Positions 43,776 to 54,462 of a stretch of DNA of 64,000 nt are shown piece after piece (the stretch's first letter is position 1; the number at the start of each line of letters is the position of its first letter). Made by a program: the position numbers and the translations under genes. The notes under the pieces are model-generated. The model saw only the letters and a program-made list of their open reading frames with translations, searched no databases and was not told where the DNA came from. Source of the DNA: Salvator merianae (lineage: Eukaryota > Chordata > Lepidosauria > Squamata > Teiidae); contig QVOM02000029.1 of NCBI GenBank assembly GCA_003586115.2, forward strand, positions 27,263,556 through 27,327,555. The letters run 5' to 3'.

Positions 43776-44479
43776 CCCCCTCTTGTGTGTTCAGGCCTAA
43801 ACTTTGAAGTGGTGGTGAAAATTGTCCTGGCCATAGATTAGACAGGAAGAGTACCTATCAATTCTGCCCCAAATTCATTTTTCTTGAGGACAAGACACTC
43901 CTAGTCCCCTTGTGTTGAATGCTAACAGACACACCTTAGAACTTCTCATCCATCTGTTGGAAACTTCCTGAAGAAGAGATTTAATAAAGAATAATAAAGT
44001 TCAAACTTGTGTTGAGAAATGGGATTACGTTCTCAATTATAAATCTAGGTCCAAGAAATCTGATCAAACATTGTTAAGCCTCATCAGAAGGTCCAGATCA
44101 AGTGTGAACTGGATGACAGCCATACATATTGGTCATATAAATGGACATTGATTTTTCAATAAGCTGATCTCAAAGCCAACATCACATCCTCAGGAGATTC
44201 CCTGAAGAAGAGTGCTTTCTCGCTTGGACCTGGCAACCACTCTCCAAATTCATTTTGCAAGTACCTGTCAGTCATTACAAAGAACATTTGCTCATTTAGG
44301 TTAAGGTAACAGTATCCTTTTACTTATGTTGACTGTCATCCCCTTATTTCCAAGTTTGAATGTCTGATATTATAAAAACTTCAAGGGTGCAGTATATACA
44401 TTCAGAATTTAAAAACAGGAGACTTCTATGAAATATGGGTTATTGACACAGATAGGGTTGCACTCCCAGGAAAGGACAA
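43776..44479. other. Unassigned stretch
   Basis: No gene or repeat is recognised. Confidence 0.5.
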
Positions 44480-44489
44480 ATGTGGAGCT

Positions 44490-44660
44490 TAGGTGTACTC
44501 CAGCACCCATTTCAGTCTGGCTTCAGGCCTGACCATGGCACTGAAACTACCTTGGTCATCCTGATTGATGACCTTTACAAGGAGAGAGACAGAGGCAATG
44601 TTACTCTGTTGGTTCTCCTTAAATATTTAGCTGATTTTGATACCATTGAAAAGACTCTGG
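44490..44660 (+). mobile_element. L2-type LINE fragment (reverse transcriptase fingers)
   Basis: The plus frame reads HPFQSGFRPDHGTETTLVIL, then IDDLYKERDRGNVTLLVLL and ADFDTIE. This is the reverse transcriptase region around the conserved GFR...TE and AFDTID motifs of L2-type LINEs. The catalytic Asp region is altered (DFDTIE). The 197-codon frame containing it runs on into unrelated DNA and the TCCA microsatellite, so only this part is meaningful. Confidence 0.75.
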
Positions 44661-44861
44661 AGCCTGGGAATTGCAAGATGGGCTACCGCCCGTTGCATGG
44701 GGAAAAATTCAAATGCAAACTCTTATTCAGAATTGTGATATTTGCACACAGCTTTAAGTATTTTGTTGGAAATGCAGTTCCAGTGGCAACATATTTTGCA
44801 CTGAGAAAATCCTACATAGCAACTAGGAGCACTGACTGTAGGGACCTTTTGCTAGGGTTAG
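44661..44861. other. Unassigned stretch
   Basis: Short unassigned DNA between the L2 fragment and the microsatellite. Confidence 0.4.
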
Positions 44862-44911
44862 CCATCCATTCATCCATCCATCCATCCATCCATCCATCCA
44901 TCCATCCATCC
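44862..44911. repeat. (TCCA)n microsatellite
   Basis: About eleven TCCA units, nearly perfect. Confidence 0.92.
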
Positions 44912-45773
44912 TGCTTTGGTTCAGTTCTATGGCCTTATAGAGGTTATAGAGTAATTTATAACACAGATTACTTCTTACTAAAGTCACACACATTTCCTGC
45001 TGCTTCTCGGAAAACCATGAAGATATTTTGCCTTTTCTTACCTCCACCTTATGTAACTCTGAGTTCTGATTAGGTCTTTCCTATGTAAATGTTTTTTAAA
45101 AAACAAAAAGTTAATTTTAAGAGCATAACCTCTATGAGTTTTATTGTAATGAAATTCATACTTCACTAATAGGGGCTAGGGCTTCTAGCTATGCAGAACC
45201 TGCTTAATAATAATTAGATCAATTTGTACTAAAACCAAACCTGGAGGATAATCAGAGGGTTTCAGCTGTTACACCATGGGAAAATAGGAGAGGCTCCCCA
45301 GCTCTTCACCCTCTGAGACCCATACAATCGCTGACCATTGGGCTGTTAGTGTACCCCTAGTGTCAGGGAAGGCTTCTGTTGCCCTCTCTCCTGGTCTTAG
45401 GGAAGCAATAAGAGTAAGTGAGAACAGTCTAGTAGCTTAAGGCTTCAAAAGAAGTGCTTGCCTATACACTTAGCCTGGTCATTTGATGAGCCAGCATCAG
45501 AGTCTGACCTATCCTGAGCTCCTTTTTAACATCTAAATTTGACTTAACACCTTAGCCAACAAACCCCAATGATTCAACACGTTGATGAAATAAGATAAGT
45601 TCTGTGATGGATAGCCTTTCTCTAAAAGAGTTCCAGGTGGCAAACTTTCATCTCGCATCCATTTTATCCTTGCAACAACCTTGTGAAACAGGATGGGCTT
45701 GGGCTTAGAGGCAGTGACCAGGCCATCCAGTAGACTTTCATAGCTGAGTTGGGATGTGCCCCTTGGTCTCCTT
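44912..45773. other. Unassigned stretch
   Basis: No gene or repeat is recognised. Confidence 0.5.
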
Positions 45774-46212
45774 GGGCCTCACTTCCACTGCTGGTAGGCT
45801 CCAGCTGCACAGAATGAAACATAATCCAGATCAGGAGGTCCCTGGATTACCAGTAGTTCTTCAAACTGAGGACTGTTGGCATACTAGCTTGGTCTAGTCT
45901 AGGCAGAAGGCATGCCTCCATTTTCTGGAATACTGGGGGAGCCATTTCAGTTGTGCACCAAAGCATGCCACTGAAATGAATTTCCCAGAGGCTCTGAGGC
46001 TTGGAACTTTCATTCCTAGCCCTTAAGAGCCCTCAGAGGACAGTTCTGAAGCTCATGTGAGCTTTAGGACCGGTGTGGAGGCTGGTCTGGATCAGTGCCA
46101 CTGTGCAGACGGCACTGTTCCAAACCATGCCTTGCCATGATTCAAACCAATAGGCCTTGCTAGTCCAGATCCACTGGTTCATATCAGGCAAGATATGTAC
46201 AAAAACAACCCT
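45774..46212 (+). mobile_element. F4 TIR element, copy 6
   Basis: GGGCCTCACTTCCACTGC opens it, followed by CATAATCCAGATCAGGAGGT, GTGCACCAAAGCATGCCACT and the right end TATGTACAAAAACAACCC. The ends are diverged but the internal order is that of F4. Confidence 0.65.
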
Positions 46213-46970
46213 AGACACTAGCCTAGTATTCTAGCTGCTGTGGGAACACTCCACAAACCATATTGCTTCAGTTGCAGTATTTATGGTGGGTTGGTTAAAC
46301 AAGCCCATTTGGGTCCTACTTTTAAAAAATTACTGTGAACTGAGCAAGTAATCCATAGGTTACCCTTCTCAGATCTTTTTGTGAATGGCCTATCTTCCCA
46401 ATTCCTTTCTCACATGCACTCCAGTTCCTTAAGAAGTTAGTCACATTGGGCTGGAGCCAGGCTGAATGAGTTGCATGTGCATCTTATTGAAATAAGTATG
46501 AAACTTTAGTCATGACAGTATAAATCCACCTGCCGCCAGGGGGAACTGTGTAAAAATGCATTGGTCTCTCTCCAACTCTTTGTACTCAGTGAGGCCTACT
46601 TACAAGAAGCCATCTTGCCTGTTGAAGACAATGCCCATCTTTGCCACGATGAGATCATGTTTGGATTCTAAATACATCATTCGGCAGTGCTAAACACTTG
46701 CAGGCACCTTTGCTGGGTAGATTCCCACTTGAATGCTGCTGGAGAAGACCACTTGTATTGATATCCAGGCCACAATGAGAAATAAAATAATATCCAGATG
46801 CCATCAGTAAATGACTAAAGATTTCAGAATATATGAGCCTTAGCCTATGATCTGTACTGTGATTGACCTAGTTTTTTTCTCCCTTTCTTCCCTTAGCTGA
46901 TAACCTTCTTTTCTCCTAGAAGTCATTTTGATTACCCCTTTTTCTCTGCTTTATCTGTAAATGCTGAAAT
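46213..46970. other. Unassigned stretch with a CTCF-like motif
   Basis: No gene or repeat is recognised, apart from the motif listed next. Confidence 0.5.
46530..46548 (+). promoter_or_regulatory. CTCF-like motif
   Basis: CCTGCCGCCAGGGGGAACTG fits the vertebrate CTCF core CCNCCAGGGGGCGCT at most positions (CCGCCAGGGGGAACT). It is in repeat-poor DNA. This is a motif match only; occupancy is not shown. Confidence 0.4.
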
Positions 46971-47443
46971 GGGCCTTTCTGCACAGAAAGGAATGCATTC
47001 ACAATCATTGGTCTGGAACAGTCAGGCCTGCTGATTCTGAACACGGAAAGACATGGGTAGGATCAGCACCATCTTGCATGACAGTGCTAATCCAGATGAG
47101 CCCACACTACAGCCTCTAAGCTCACATGAGCCTCACAACCACACTCCCACAATTCTGAGGGCTAGGAACAAAAGTTCGTAGCCCTGGGGTTTCTGAAGGA
47201 CACAGGAAATGTGTCTGCCAGTAGTTCTGAATGCCTGGTCCCACTGGTAGACCCAATTAAACAGGTCTACCAATGATACCAGACAAGCTTTCCCTGTTCA
47301 GCATCACACTCCATCTAATGCAGACAGAGCAAACCAGCAGGAAGCGTGACCTCATAGGTTTTCATTAATGTGGAGATCTATGAGGCCTAGATGTGTACTA
47401 CATGGGCCCTTAATCTGAATTAAGCGTCCGTGTAGAAAGGGCC
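46971..47443 (-). mobile_element. F4 TIR element, copy 7 (complete)
   Basis: The ends GGGCCTTTCTGCACAG and CGTGTAGAAAGGGCC are inverted. Compared with copies 1 to 6 the interior runs in reverse, with TGGTCTGGAACAGTCAGGCC at the left and ACAGGTCTACCAATGATACC at the right. A shorter inverted pair TTAATCTGAATTAAG lies near the right end. Confidence 0.78.
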
Positions 47444-47559
47444 TAAGACCTGTTCTTGCCATCATTAAAAAAACAACAACAACTCAATAATGACAATGTA
47501 AGAAACTGAAAAGAACCTGGTAGTTTAACCAAAAAAAGTTATTTTGAAAGTGGAGAGAG

Positions 47560-47713
47560 CTAAGCCCTTCCTGAGCACTGTAAACTTAATTTTAAGTTCT
47601 TGTAATTGTTATTTATCAGTGATTTTCATTGGTTTAGTTTTGTTTGTCTTGTTTTTATCTCCTGTAACCCTGTCTCAGATCTTTGGTATAGGACAGAAAG
47701 CAATGGTAATAAA

Positions 47714-47753
<40 letters not shown>
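47560..47753 (+). mobile_element. LINE/SINE 3' tail ending in (GATA)n
   Basis: CTGTAACCCTGTCTCAGATC and GGACAGAAAGCAATGG lead to TAATAAAATAGATAGATAGA and about ten GATA units (47717-47753). This is the common arrangement of a reptile LINE tail followed by an expanded tetranucleotide. Confidence 0.6.
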
Positions 47754-47819
47754 GGCTGCAGTTTTACCATAGAGGTTTATGTTGAGATAAAACTCATCAT
47801 GTTTAATTACCCTTAAGTC

Positions 47820-48478
47820 AGATTAAATTTTCATTGTGTACAATTCTGGTCACCTCACCTCAGAAAGGATATTGTGGAACTGGAGGAGGTGCAGAAAAGG
47901 GCGACCAGATGATCAAAGGGCTGGAAAACCTTCCTTATGAAATCAGACTGCAATGCCTTGGCCTCTTCAGCCCTGAAAAGCGGCGTTTAAGAGGAGACCT
48001 GATTGAAGTATATAAAATCATGCATGGTATGGATAAGGTGGACAGAGAGAAGTTTTTCTCTCACACACACAACACTAGGACCAGGGGGCACTCTCTGAAG
48101 CTGATGGGTAGGAGAGTTAGGACTGACAAGGGGAAATATTTTTTCACTCAGAGGGTCATCAGTCTATGGAATTTATTACCGGATGAGGTGGTGACAGCAA
48201 TCAGCCCAGATAGCTTTAAGAATGGATTGGACAGATTCATGGAGGTCAAGTGTATCAATGGCTACTGGAATGGATGCCTAGGTACTGCCTCCAAGTTGGA
48301 AAGACAGGTAGAATGTCTGTAAAGCCATTTGTAGGGAGTCAAGAGCAGGTGAAGGTTTTGCCTTTTATTCTGCTTGAGAATGCCCAGAAGCAATTGGTGG
48401 GCCACTGTGTGAAATTGCTGGACTAGATGGGCCATGACCTGATCCAGCAAGGCTCTTCTTATGTTCTTATGTTCATAG
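47820..48478 (+). mobile_element. CR1-type LINE, C-terminus and 3' untranslated region
   Basis: This is the best copy in the window. A 162-codon frame holds the C-terminal part of the CR1 polymerase protein: RLQCLGLFSPEKRRLRGDLI, EVYKIMHGMDKVDR, TRGHSLKLMGRRVRTDKGKY and FFTQRVISLWNLLPDEVV. The 3' untranslated region follows and ends GGCTCTTCTTATGTTCTTATG. The reverse transcriptase and endonuclease domains are missing through 5' truncation. Confidence 0.88.
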
Positions 48479-48868
48479 CTTAATATCTTAGTATAGTACA
48501 AAAGTGTATTCAATCAGATACCTATTCTAATTATAATACTGATAATGGTATCAACAACAGCAGCCTCAACATCGAAGAAGTATCAAATAGTTACCAATTA
48601 TTTGATGCAAAGTAAAAAAATTAAAAAATAGTATCAAACAGTTAAAAGGGGAGCACGGGAATTAATCTATATAAATCATTTTATCATAATCACCTGCCTG
48701 CATGTCTTAACGACTATCACACAAAATCTTGCCACATTATGCATTACATGCATTTTCTTGTCTGCTTGAAGACAAGTGATATAAAATTACTATCATTGTT
48801 AGTAACACTCAGCAGCAAGCCACAGATGGGAATAGCAGGACAGTGGCACAGGGACAAGGCTCTAACTG
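48479..48868. other. Unassigned AT-rich stretch
   Basis: Nothing recognisable was seen here. Confidence 0.5.
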
Positions 48869-48869
48869 A

Positions 48870-49268
48870 ATCATAGAATCATAGAGTTGGAAGGGACCTC
48901 CAGGATTATCTAGTCCAACCCCCTGCTCAATGCAGAATTCACTAAACTATCCCAGACAGATGTCTGTCCAGCCTCTCCTTGAAAATCTCCAGCGAAGTAG
49001 AGCTTACCGCCTCCTGTGGCAACCTATTCCATTGACCGATTGCCCTTACTGTTAGAAAGGTTTTTTTCTAATATCTAGCCTGTATCTACTCCCTTGATGT
49101 TTCATCCTGTTGTTTCTAGTCCTTCCCTCTTGTGTAAGTGAGAACAGGGCCAACCCCTCTGCACTGTGACAGCCCTTCAGATACTTGAAAACTGCTATCA
49201 TGTCTCTTCTCAGTCTTCTCTTCTGCAGGCTAAACATTCCTTTTAACAGTTCTTCATAGGACATGGAA
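48870..49268 (-). mobile_element. CR1 LINE 3' end (second subfamily)
   Basis: It starts AATCATAGAATCATAGAGTT and GGAAGGGACCTCCAGGATTA, the minus-strand image of the classical amniote CR1 3' end. It continues through CCAGCCTCTCCTTGAAAATC and CCTTACTGTTAGAAAGG to protein-coding remnants (EELLKGMFSLQKRRLRRDMI on the minus strand). The copy is 5'-truncated. Confidence 0.9.
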
Positions 49269-50677
49269 GCTGCAGTGATCTCCACCAAATGTATTTTGAT
49301 CCACTGTGGATCCAAATACACTGCAGGAACAGCTCCAACCTGTGGAATAAGAATAAAAAATGAAAATTCTCCCGTGTGTGTATAGTTCCACCAGAGTAGC
49401 TCATAAAATCTGCAAAAGGGCAAGGATCTTTGTCTAAATCACCTTTGCCTACTCCACTAAAATCCATTTTCTTTGGCAAGAAGATTGGATCCTCTGAATC
49501 AAAAAGGCAACGACCACACAATGTGTGTTGGTGCATCCTATGCAGGCTGGTCTTGGCCGAGATTGAGCAATTCAGGTCAAGACTAGAGTGGCAGCTTGTG
49601 GCGCACTCCACAGGTCAGCTGCATTGCCATGGCCCAACCCAGCCCAGCTGCTCACCAGAGCTGTTTTCACCAGGCTCCCAGAAATGGGCCATTTCTAGGG
49701 CTGTTTCTAACAGTCTGGTGGAATAGCACTAAGGTCCATACATCACATGGATGAGCACAGCAGTCTGCATGGCTGGTTTTATCCACTACTGGAAACACTG
49801 AGAAGACCACTTTAAAGTCCCCACCCCTTTGGAGCATGGTCTGGCATGAATTTCACATCCAGGGCCACTCCGGTGCTTAGTCCCATGTAGACAGGCCTTA
49901 TCTGGCATGCCCTCCCAGTGGACTGATTGGTTACACAAATGTGCCATCCTCAGGGGCTATCAGTATGGTCTAGCAGCACAGGGCAAGAGATACCTAAAAG
50001 GCCATAGACGCAGCTTTGTGAAAGGCAAATCTAAAGAGAAACCTGAAAGTGAAAGCCCAAAGAGAAATCCACACACTCCCCACAGCTATACACCAGAGTT
50101 AGCAGTCTAGAAGGTGTCCAATGCTGGCATCCAAAAGTAGGTCTCATGTGGCATGTGGCATGTGCATAGGGGCTAGGTCAACACATCATACCTGGGATCC
50201 ATGCAGGTTAACATTTCTTTGACACTTATTTTCTAAAGTAAAGTAAAGTATCTGACTGTGGCAAACTGTTTCTTCTGCATACTGTTTTATACTGCATAAG
50301 CAAACCGCCATCCATGGATAACAGGCCCAAGTCTGCAGGAGTTATCCAAAGAAAGCAGGGATGAACATTTACCCCTAGATCACTGGCAGGATTCCTGGGG
50401 AGAGAGTCCCAGGGTGAGAACTACCACTCAACAGGAGCCATTTAGGGCATGAGAGCCTGGGTTGCAAGGACGCTGGAGACATTGAGTAATTGCAACAGGG
50501 AGCCAGAGGCAAGATTCAATCCTTTTGCCCTTTCTGCTGAAAGAACCAATGGCCAGATTCCAACCCTGCTCCCTCGGTTGAATTCTCCATCAGGATCAGA
50601 CCCACTGAAAGCAATCCATGAATTTTCTGAACCATCCCAAAGCTCCTGATGCTTCATAGACACACTTTAGACACTAA
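49269..50677. other. Unassigned stretch
   Basis: Frames of 122, 98 and 73 codons have no recognised domain. A direct duplication of about ten bases (GGCATGTGGCATGTG, near 50151) is the only local structure noticed. Confidence 0.45.
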
Positions 50678-50894
50678 GGCTGTGGTCAGACACACACACA
50701 CAAAATACGTCTCTGAGGTGGCTCAGAGATGGCTTAGAGATGGGATTGTTCACACACCAGTCTATCCCTCCCCCTTCTCATAAACATTCTATGCTAGAAA
50801 AGGTGGATTAGAGAAGACTTGGGAACACGAGGGCCACACACTGTCCCTATGAGGTGTCTTCAAGTCACCCCTTTTGCTATGGCTGAACACAGCC
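50678..50894 (-). mobile_element. F3 MITE, copy 3
   Basis: The ends GGCTGTGGTCAGACACAC and GCTGAACACAGCC are inverted, with TAA on both sides (50675-50677 and 50895-50897), a textbook PIF/Harbinger target. The core CATTCTATGCTAGAAAAGGT is the reverse of copies 2 and 4. It is 217 bp. Confidence 0.88.
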
Positions 50895-51038
50895 TAAAAC
50901 CTGTAAAGAAGCAATGCTCAAGCAACAAGCCTTCAGGAAGGATACTGTAGAAAGCAACTCTTTTTTAGCCACCTAAAAAAGCATATCAGGGAGCCAGAAA
51001 GCCCAGGATTTATGGGAAAAGGTTGATAGTGATCTCAG
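50895..51038. other. Unassigned stretch ending at an N
   Basis: Nothing recognisable lies before the ambiguous base. Confidence 0.4.
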
Positions 51039-51039
51039 N
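51039..51039. other. Single ambiguous base (assembly join)
   Basis: One N lies directly before CR1 sequence that begins abruptly. By analogy with 27390 it may mark a join of contigs rather than a miscalled base. Confidence 0.85.
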
Positions 51040-51204
51040 GGAACAGGTTGCCACAGGAGGTGGTAGGCTCTCCTTCGCTGGAGGTCTTCAAGGAGAGGCT
51101 GGACAGTTATCTGTCTGGGATGCTTTAGTGAATCCTGCATTGAGCAGGGGGTTGGACTCGATGACCCTAGAGGTCCCTTCCAACTCTATGATTCTATGAT
51201 TCAG
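51040..51204 (+). mobile_element. CR1 LINE 3' end
   Basis: GGAACAGGTTGCCACAGGAG, GGAGAGGCTGGACAGTTATC and GGGGGTTGGACTCGATGACC lead to TTCCAACTCTATGATTCTATG. This is the plus-strand version of the copy at 48870. Its 5' boundary is the N. Confidence 0.9.
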
Positions 51205-52494
51205 TTGAGGCCTATTTCATTGCTATGTTGGCTGAATTGATACTAGCAATCACAAGCTGGGGGAAATAAGGGTTCTCAATTTATTGCTCTCACATGGAGG
51301 GATGGAGTTTTGTGAGAAACACCATGCCTTTCCATCTGTTAGGACAGTTAGATTGAGAAACTAGCCTACTTGATGCTTGGCTCTTACCTTGAGCTCCCTC
51401 CCAGGCTTGATAAGTTAGCCTTTTCTTTTTCTTCTTGCACTTGAATGACACCTCCTCTTTTTTAAAAAAAAAAATTAAAAAACATATAAAATTTATATTA
51501 TGCTCAAACATTCATACACTAATATTTCTATTGCTGACTTCCTTCTTTCACAGTTTCTTGTATATTTCATGTTTCCTGCCCCTCCTGATCATTTTCAATT
51601 CTTTTCTTCCATCAGTTGTCTTCTTTCCTCATCATTCTTCAAATCCAGCAATCACAAGTCCACTTTCCAATTCTTGCAGAAAGTCAATACAGGGTTTCCA
51701 GTTTCTACAAAAAGTTAGTCAATTTATCCATCTTGACAAGGTCCATCATTTTGACCAACCAATCGTCCACCGTTGGTGTTTTGTCCCCTTTCCATTTCTA
51801 TGCATATTGACACCTCCTCTTGAGATATTGTAGCAGCCTCTAAATGAATATTGATGAACACATTCTTGGCTTGCCATTCCTCCAAAACATCGACCCCCAG
51901 TCTGATCCATTTTATTCTGTAGGCTTCCTCTCAATTTTTGCACTGTTCCCCATTATTGAAATCTTGTTTTTGCAGTTGATTTTGTTTTTCAATAAATGCT
52001 ATTTCTTTGTTTCATTCTGAGTAATAAAGCCTCTCTTCCCCTACTTTCCCTCCAGGTTATCTCGCCATTTACCCATTTATGAAACAAATTCCTAGCTTTA
52101 AGATCTCTGCAAACAGAGAGAACTCTCACACAAGTGAATAGCCTTGAGGATTTCTCATAAAACTATGTAGTGTAATAATGAAATGGATATAATTTTTCCC
52201 CTGAGAGATATAAAAGGTCATTGCCTGCGGACTGGAACGGAATGGGAAGTGAGAATAGTGGGCTATAATGGGAAGTCTCTCTTTGATCATTCTTCAACCA
52301 TGATTAGAGTAATCAAAGGGAATCTCCTCCATCTTCAGGTACATGGGAGTTCTCTACAGCCCACACTGGACAGAAGGGCAGTAATTTCATGAACAGTATT
52401 ATATTGAAGTAGAACTTCTTGTTTATGAGGTACAAGCAATATGGCATCAACAGATTAAATTTTAATGGATGCAATTGTGAGAGATCAAGAACAA
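51205..52494. other. Unassigned, AT-rich stretch
   Basis: No gene is found. The 132-codon frame at 51435-51833 begins in a Lys-rich A run and continues Ser/Phe-rich, which is low complexity. 51510-51960 reads as pyrimidine-rich on the plus strand. Confidence 0.45.
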
Positions 52495-52497
52495 CAC

Positions 52498-52605
52498 AGT
52501 AGTCCATCAACATTCATGAGGGTTCCATTCCTGGAAACCCTCATGAATGCCTACATTGTAAAGGTAGAAATTAGCTAAAATGCACATCATTCCAGAAAAA
52601 GTCAT
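52498..52605. mobile_element. Tigger-like MITE, left part (split)
   Basis: CACAGTAGTCCATCAACATT and the hairpin CATGAGGGTTCC / GGAAACCCTCATG look like the end of a Tc1/mariner-type MITE. The inverted partner lies at 52940-53020. A CR1 fragment separates the two. Confidence 0.45.
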
Positions 52606-52607
52606 AA

Positions 52608-52932
52608 AAACATAGAGTATAAGAATAAGAGCCCTGTTGGATCAGGCCACAGCCCAGCTAGTCCAGCATTCTATCTCATACAGCAGCCCACCAATTACTT
52701 CTCAGCATTCTCAAGTAGACTAAAAGGCAAAACCTTCACCTGCTGTTGACTCCCCACAAATGATTTTACAGATATCCTGCCTATCTTTCCACCCTGGAGG
52801 CAGTACCTAGGCATCCATTCTACTAGCCATTGATACACCTGCCCTCCGTGAATCTATCCAATCCTTTCTTAAAGGTATCCAGGCTGGTTGCTGTCACCAC
52901 CACCTCTGGTAGTAAATTCCATAGAATTCATC
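52608..52932 (-). mobile_element. CR1-type LINE 3' end
   Basis: The minus-strand 3' end starts near ACATAGAGTATAAGAATAAG and proceeds through CAGCATTCTATCTCATACAG, GGCAAAACCTTCACCTGCTG and TGCCTATCTTTCCACCCTGG to GTAAATTCCATAGAATTC. It is collinear with 48160-48478 reversed. It appears to have inserted into the Tigger-like MITE. Confidence 0.85.
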
Positions 52933-52939
52933 CTTATGA

Positions 52940-53022
52940 GCAGGACTGTTATCATTTTCCCAAACATAGGTAAACAATAGCCATAAATGGGGAAAGTGGA
53001 AACATTGAGAGTTCACTGTATT
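52940..53022. mobile_element. Tigger-like MITE, right part
   Basis: GCAGGACTGTTATCATTTTC leads to GGAAACATTGAGAGTTCACT and GTA at the end. Read in reverse it begins TACAGTGAACTCTCAATG, similar to the left end's CAGTAGTCCATCAACATT. A terminal TA is present on this side only. Confidence 0.45.
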
Positions 53023-53879
53023 TGCATCACAGGTCCTCTGTGTTTGCAAGGTATAATGTTCTGTTTACACTGTGGTGGTGATTCTGTACCTAAATCCTAA
53101 CACCCTTGCTTTGCGGTTAGATCATCAGCATCAGGCAGGCAGCAGTTGTGTCCCCAACTTGCCAGCCCTGAAACCAGTGTGAGTGAGGATGTGGAATCAC
53201 AGTAGGCCTCCCTACTTGTCCCCAAGTACTGACTTTCAGAATGCCATGAGGCCTGGTATCAGTGATTGGGTCTGAATATCACCTGATCACTTTCAGTCAC
53301 CATTGAAATAGCTGAAAATTTAGGTTCACTCTGCCATCAGACCTCTTTGGTACCTGCCAAGGTGCCTTGAGCATACTTGGCCAATATGCATGCACTTGTA
53401 GGAAGGAAACCCTGAGGTTTGATGGCAGTGCCAGTTCAGCATCAAACCCAGGTGTGCATGCAGCCAAAGTTGTAGAGCTTATCAGGTCTACTCAGTTTTG
53501 GAAAACTAGTTAAAGGTCATGGGCATGGTGGCAGTAGTTCAAAGTGTGTCAATCCAAAGAAAGATTTGCCAGTGCTGCACAGTCTTGCAACGAAACACAC
53601 AAAAGTGGGCGGAAGGGAAGCCTCTACCTGTGCTCACCTGTGAGCTGCTTCTGTATCATGATCTTAAAAAGGAGGAACTTTTCCAGGTATGAGTCTGTCC
53701 TCACTTTTCACTGTCCAAGTATATGTGAACAAGCAATAACCGAAGGAGCAATACACAGTTCCATAGAACAAGCATGATCTTTAAAAGAAGCAATAGGACA
53801 ACTTTGCTGGCTGAAGATAAAAAAAAGTTTTGAATTCAAAATCTCTGAAGGTCACTCAAAGGCTTGTGCAGGTAATCCT
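53023..53879. other. Unassigned stretch
   Basis: No gene or repeat is recognised. Confidence 0.5.
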
Positions 53880-53889
53880 GTATGGTTCT

Positions 53890-53987
53890 GTTGCGTATTT
53901 TATTTTTACATTTCTTGTTGTAAAGTACCATGTGACATCTTAGATGTAAGTTGTCAAATAAATTTAAATCAATCAGTCAATCAAATT
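53890..53987 (+). mobile_element. LINE-like 3' tail with (AATC)n
   Basis: TTGTAAAGTACCATGTGACA followed by AGTTGTCAAATAAATTTAAA and an ATCA/AATC repeat resembles a LINE or SINE 3' tail. The family is not determined. Confidence 0.45.
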
Positions 53988-54022
53988 CTCCCTCTGCCCA
54001 CCCTCTCTTGCATTCACACACA

Positions 54023-54194
54023 GACTCTTTCTGCACTGGGCTTTCTTCCATATTATATCCCGGGATAGTGATCTGCTGGCTAGTGCAGACTACAGCAGGT
54101 GGTGGTCTGGGCCTGCCAGAGTTTGAATCAGCATGTGGATGGCAGGTCCCTATTTCAGGATTTAATCGAGAAGAAGGCCCAGGGCAGAAAGGGA
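54023..54194. mobile_element. F9 MITE, copy 2
   Basis: GACTCTTTCTGCACTGGG and CCCAGGGCAGAAAGGGA are inverted ends. The interior has TAGTGCAGACTACAGCAGG and GCATGTGGATGGCAGGTCCC, shared with the copy at 32079 in reverse orientation. The target duplication is not clear. Confidence 0.72.
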
Positions 54195-54253
54195 TGTAAT
54201 TAAGCAGGACAGCTATTTACATAAATCTGGACATACCTGTTAATGGACATTTA

Positions 54254-54459
54254 AACTGTGTTCAGACATAACAAAAAGGGTGACTTGGAGGCACCTCATA
54301 GAGACAGCGTCTGGCACTCACGTTCTCGAGTCCACCTTTTCTAGCATAGAATGTTCGTGAGAAAGGGGAGGGGCAGACTGGTGTGTGAACAATTCCATCT
54401 CGAAGCCGTCTTTGAGCCACCTCAGGGATGCTTTTTGTTTTTTGTGTCTGATCACAGCC
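54254..54459 (+). mobile_element. F3 MITE, copy 4
   Basis: AACTGTGTTCAGACATAAC and GTGTCTGATCACAGCC are the TIRs (the first two bases are changed), with TTA on both sides (54251-54253 and 54460-54462). The core CACCTTTTCTAGCATAGAAT is shared. It is 206 bp. Confidence 0.88.
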
Positions 54460-54462
54460 TTA

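Noticed and set aside
44480..45073. 197-codon plus-strand frame, the longest in the window
   Set aside because: Only the first 50 or so codons are meaningful (L2 reverse transcriptase remnant). The rest crosses unrelated DNA and a TCCA microsatellite.
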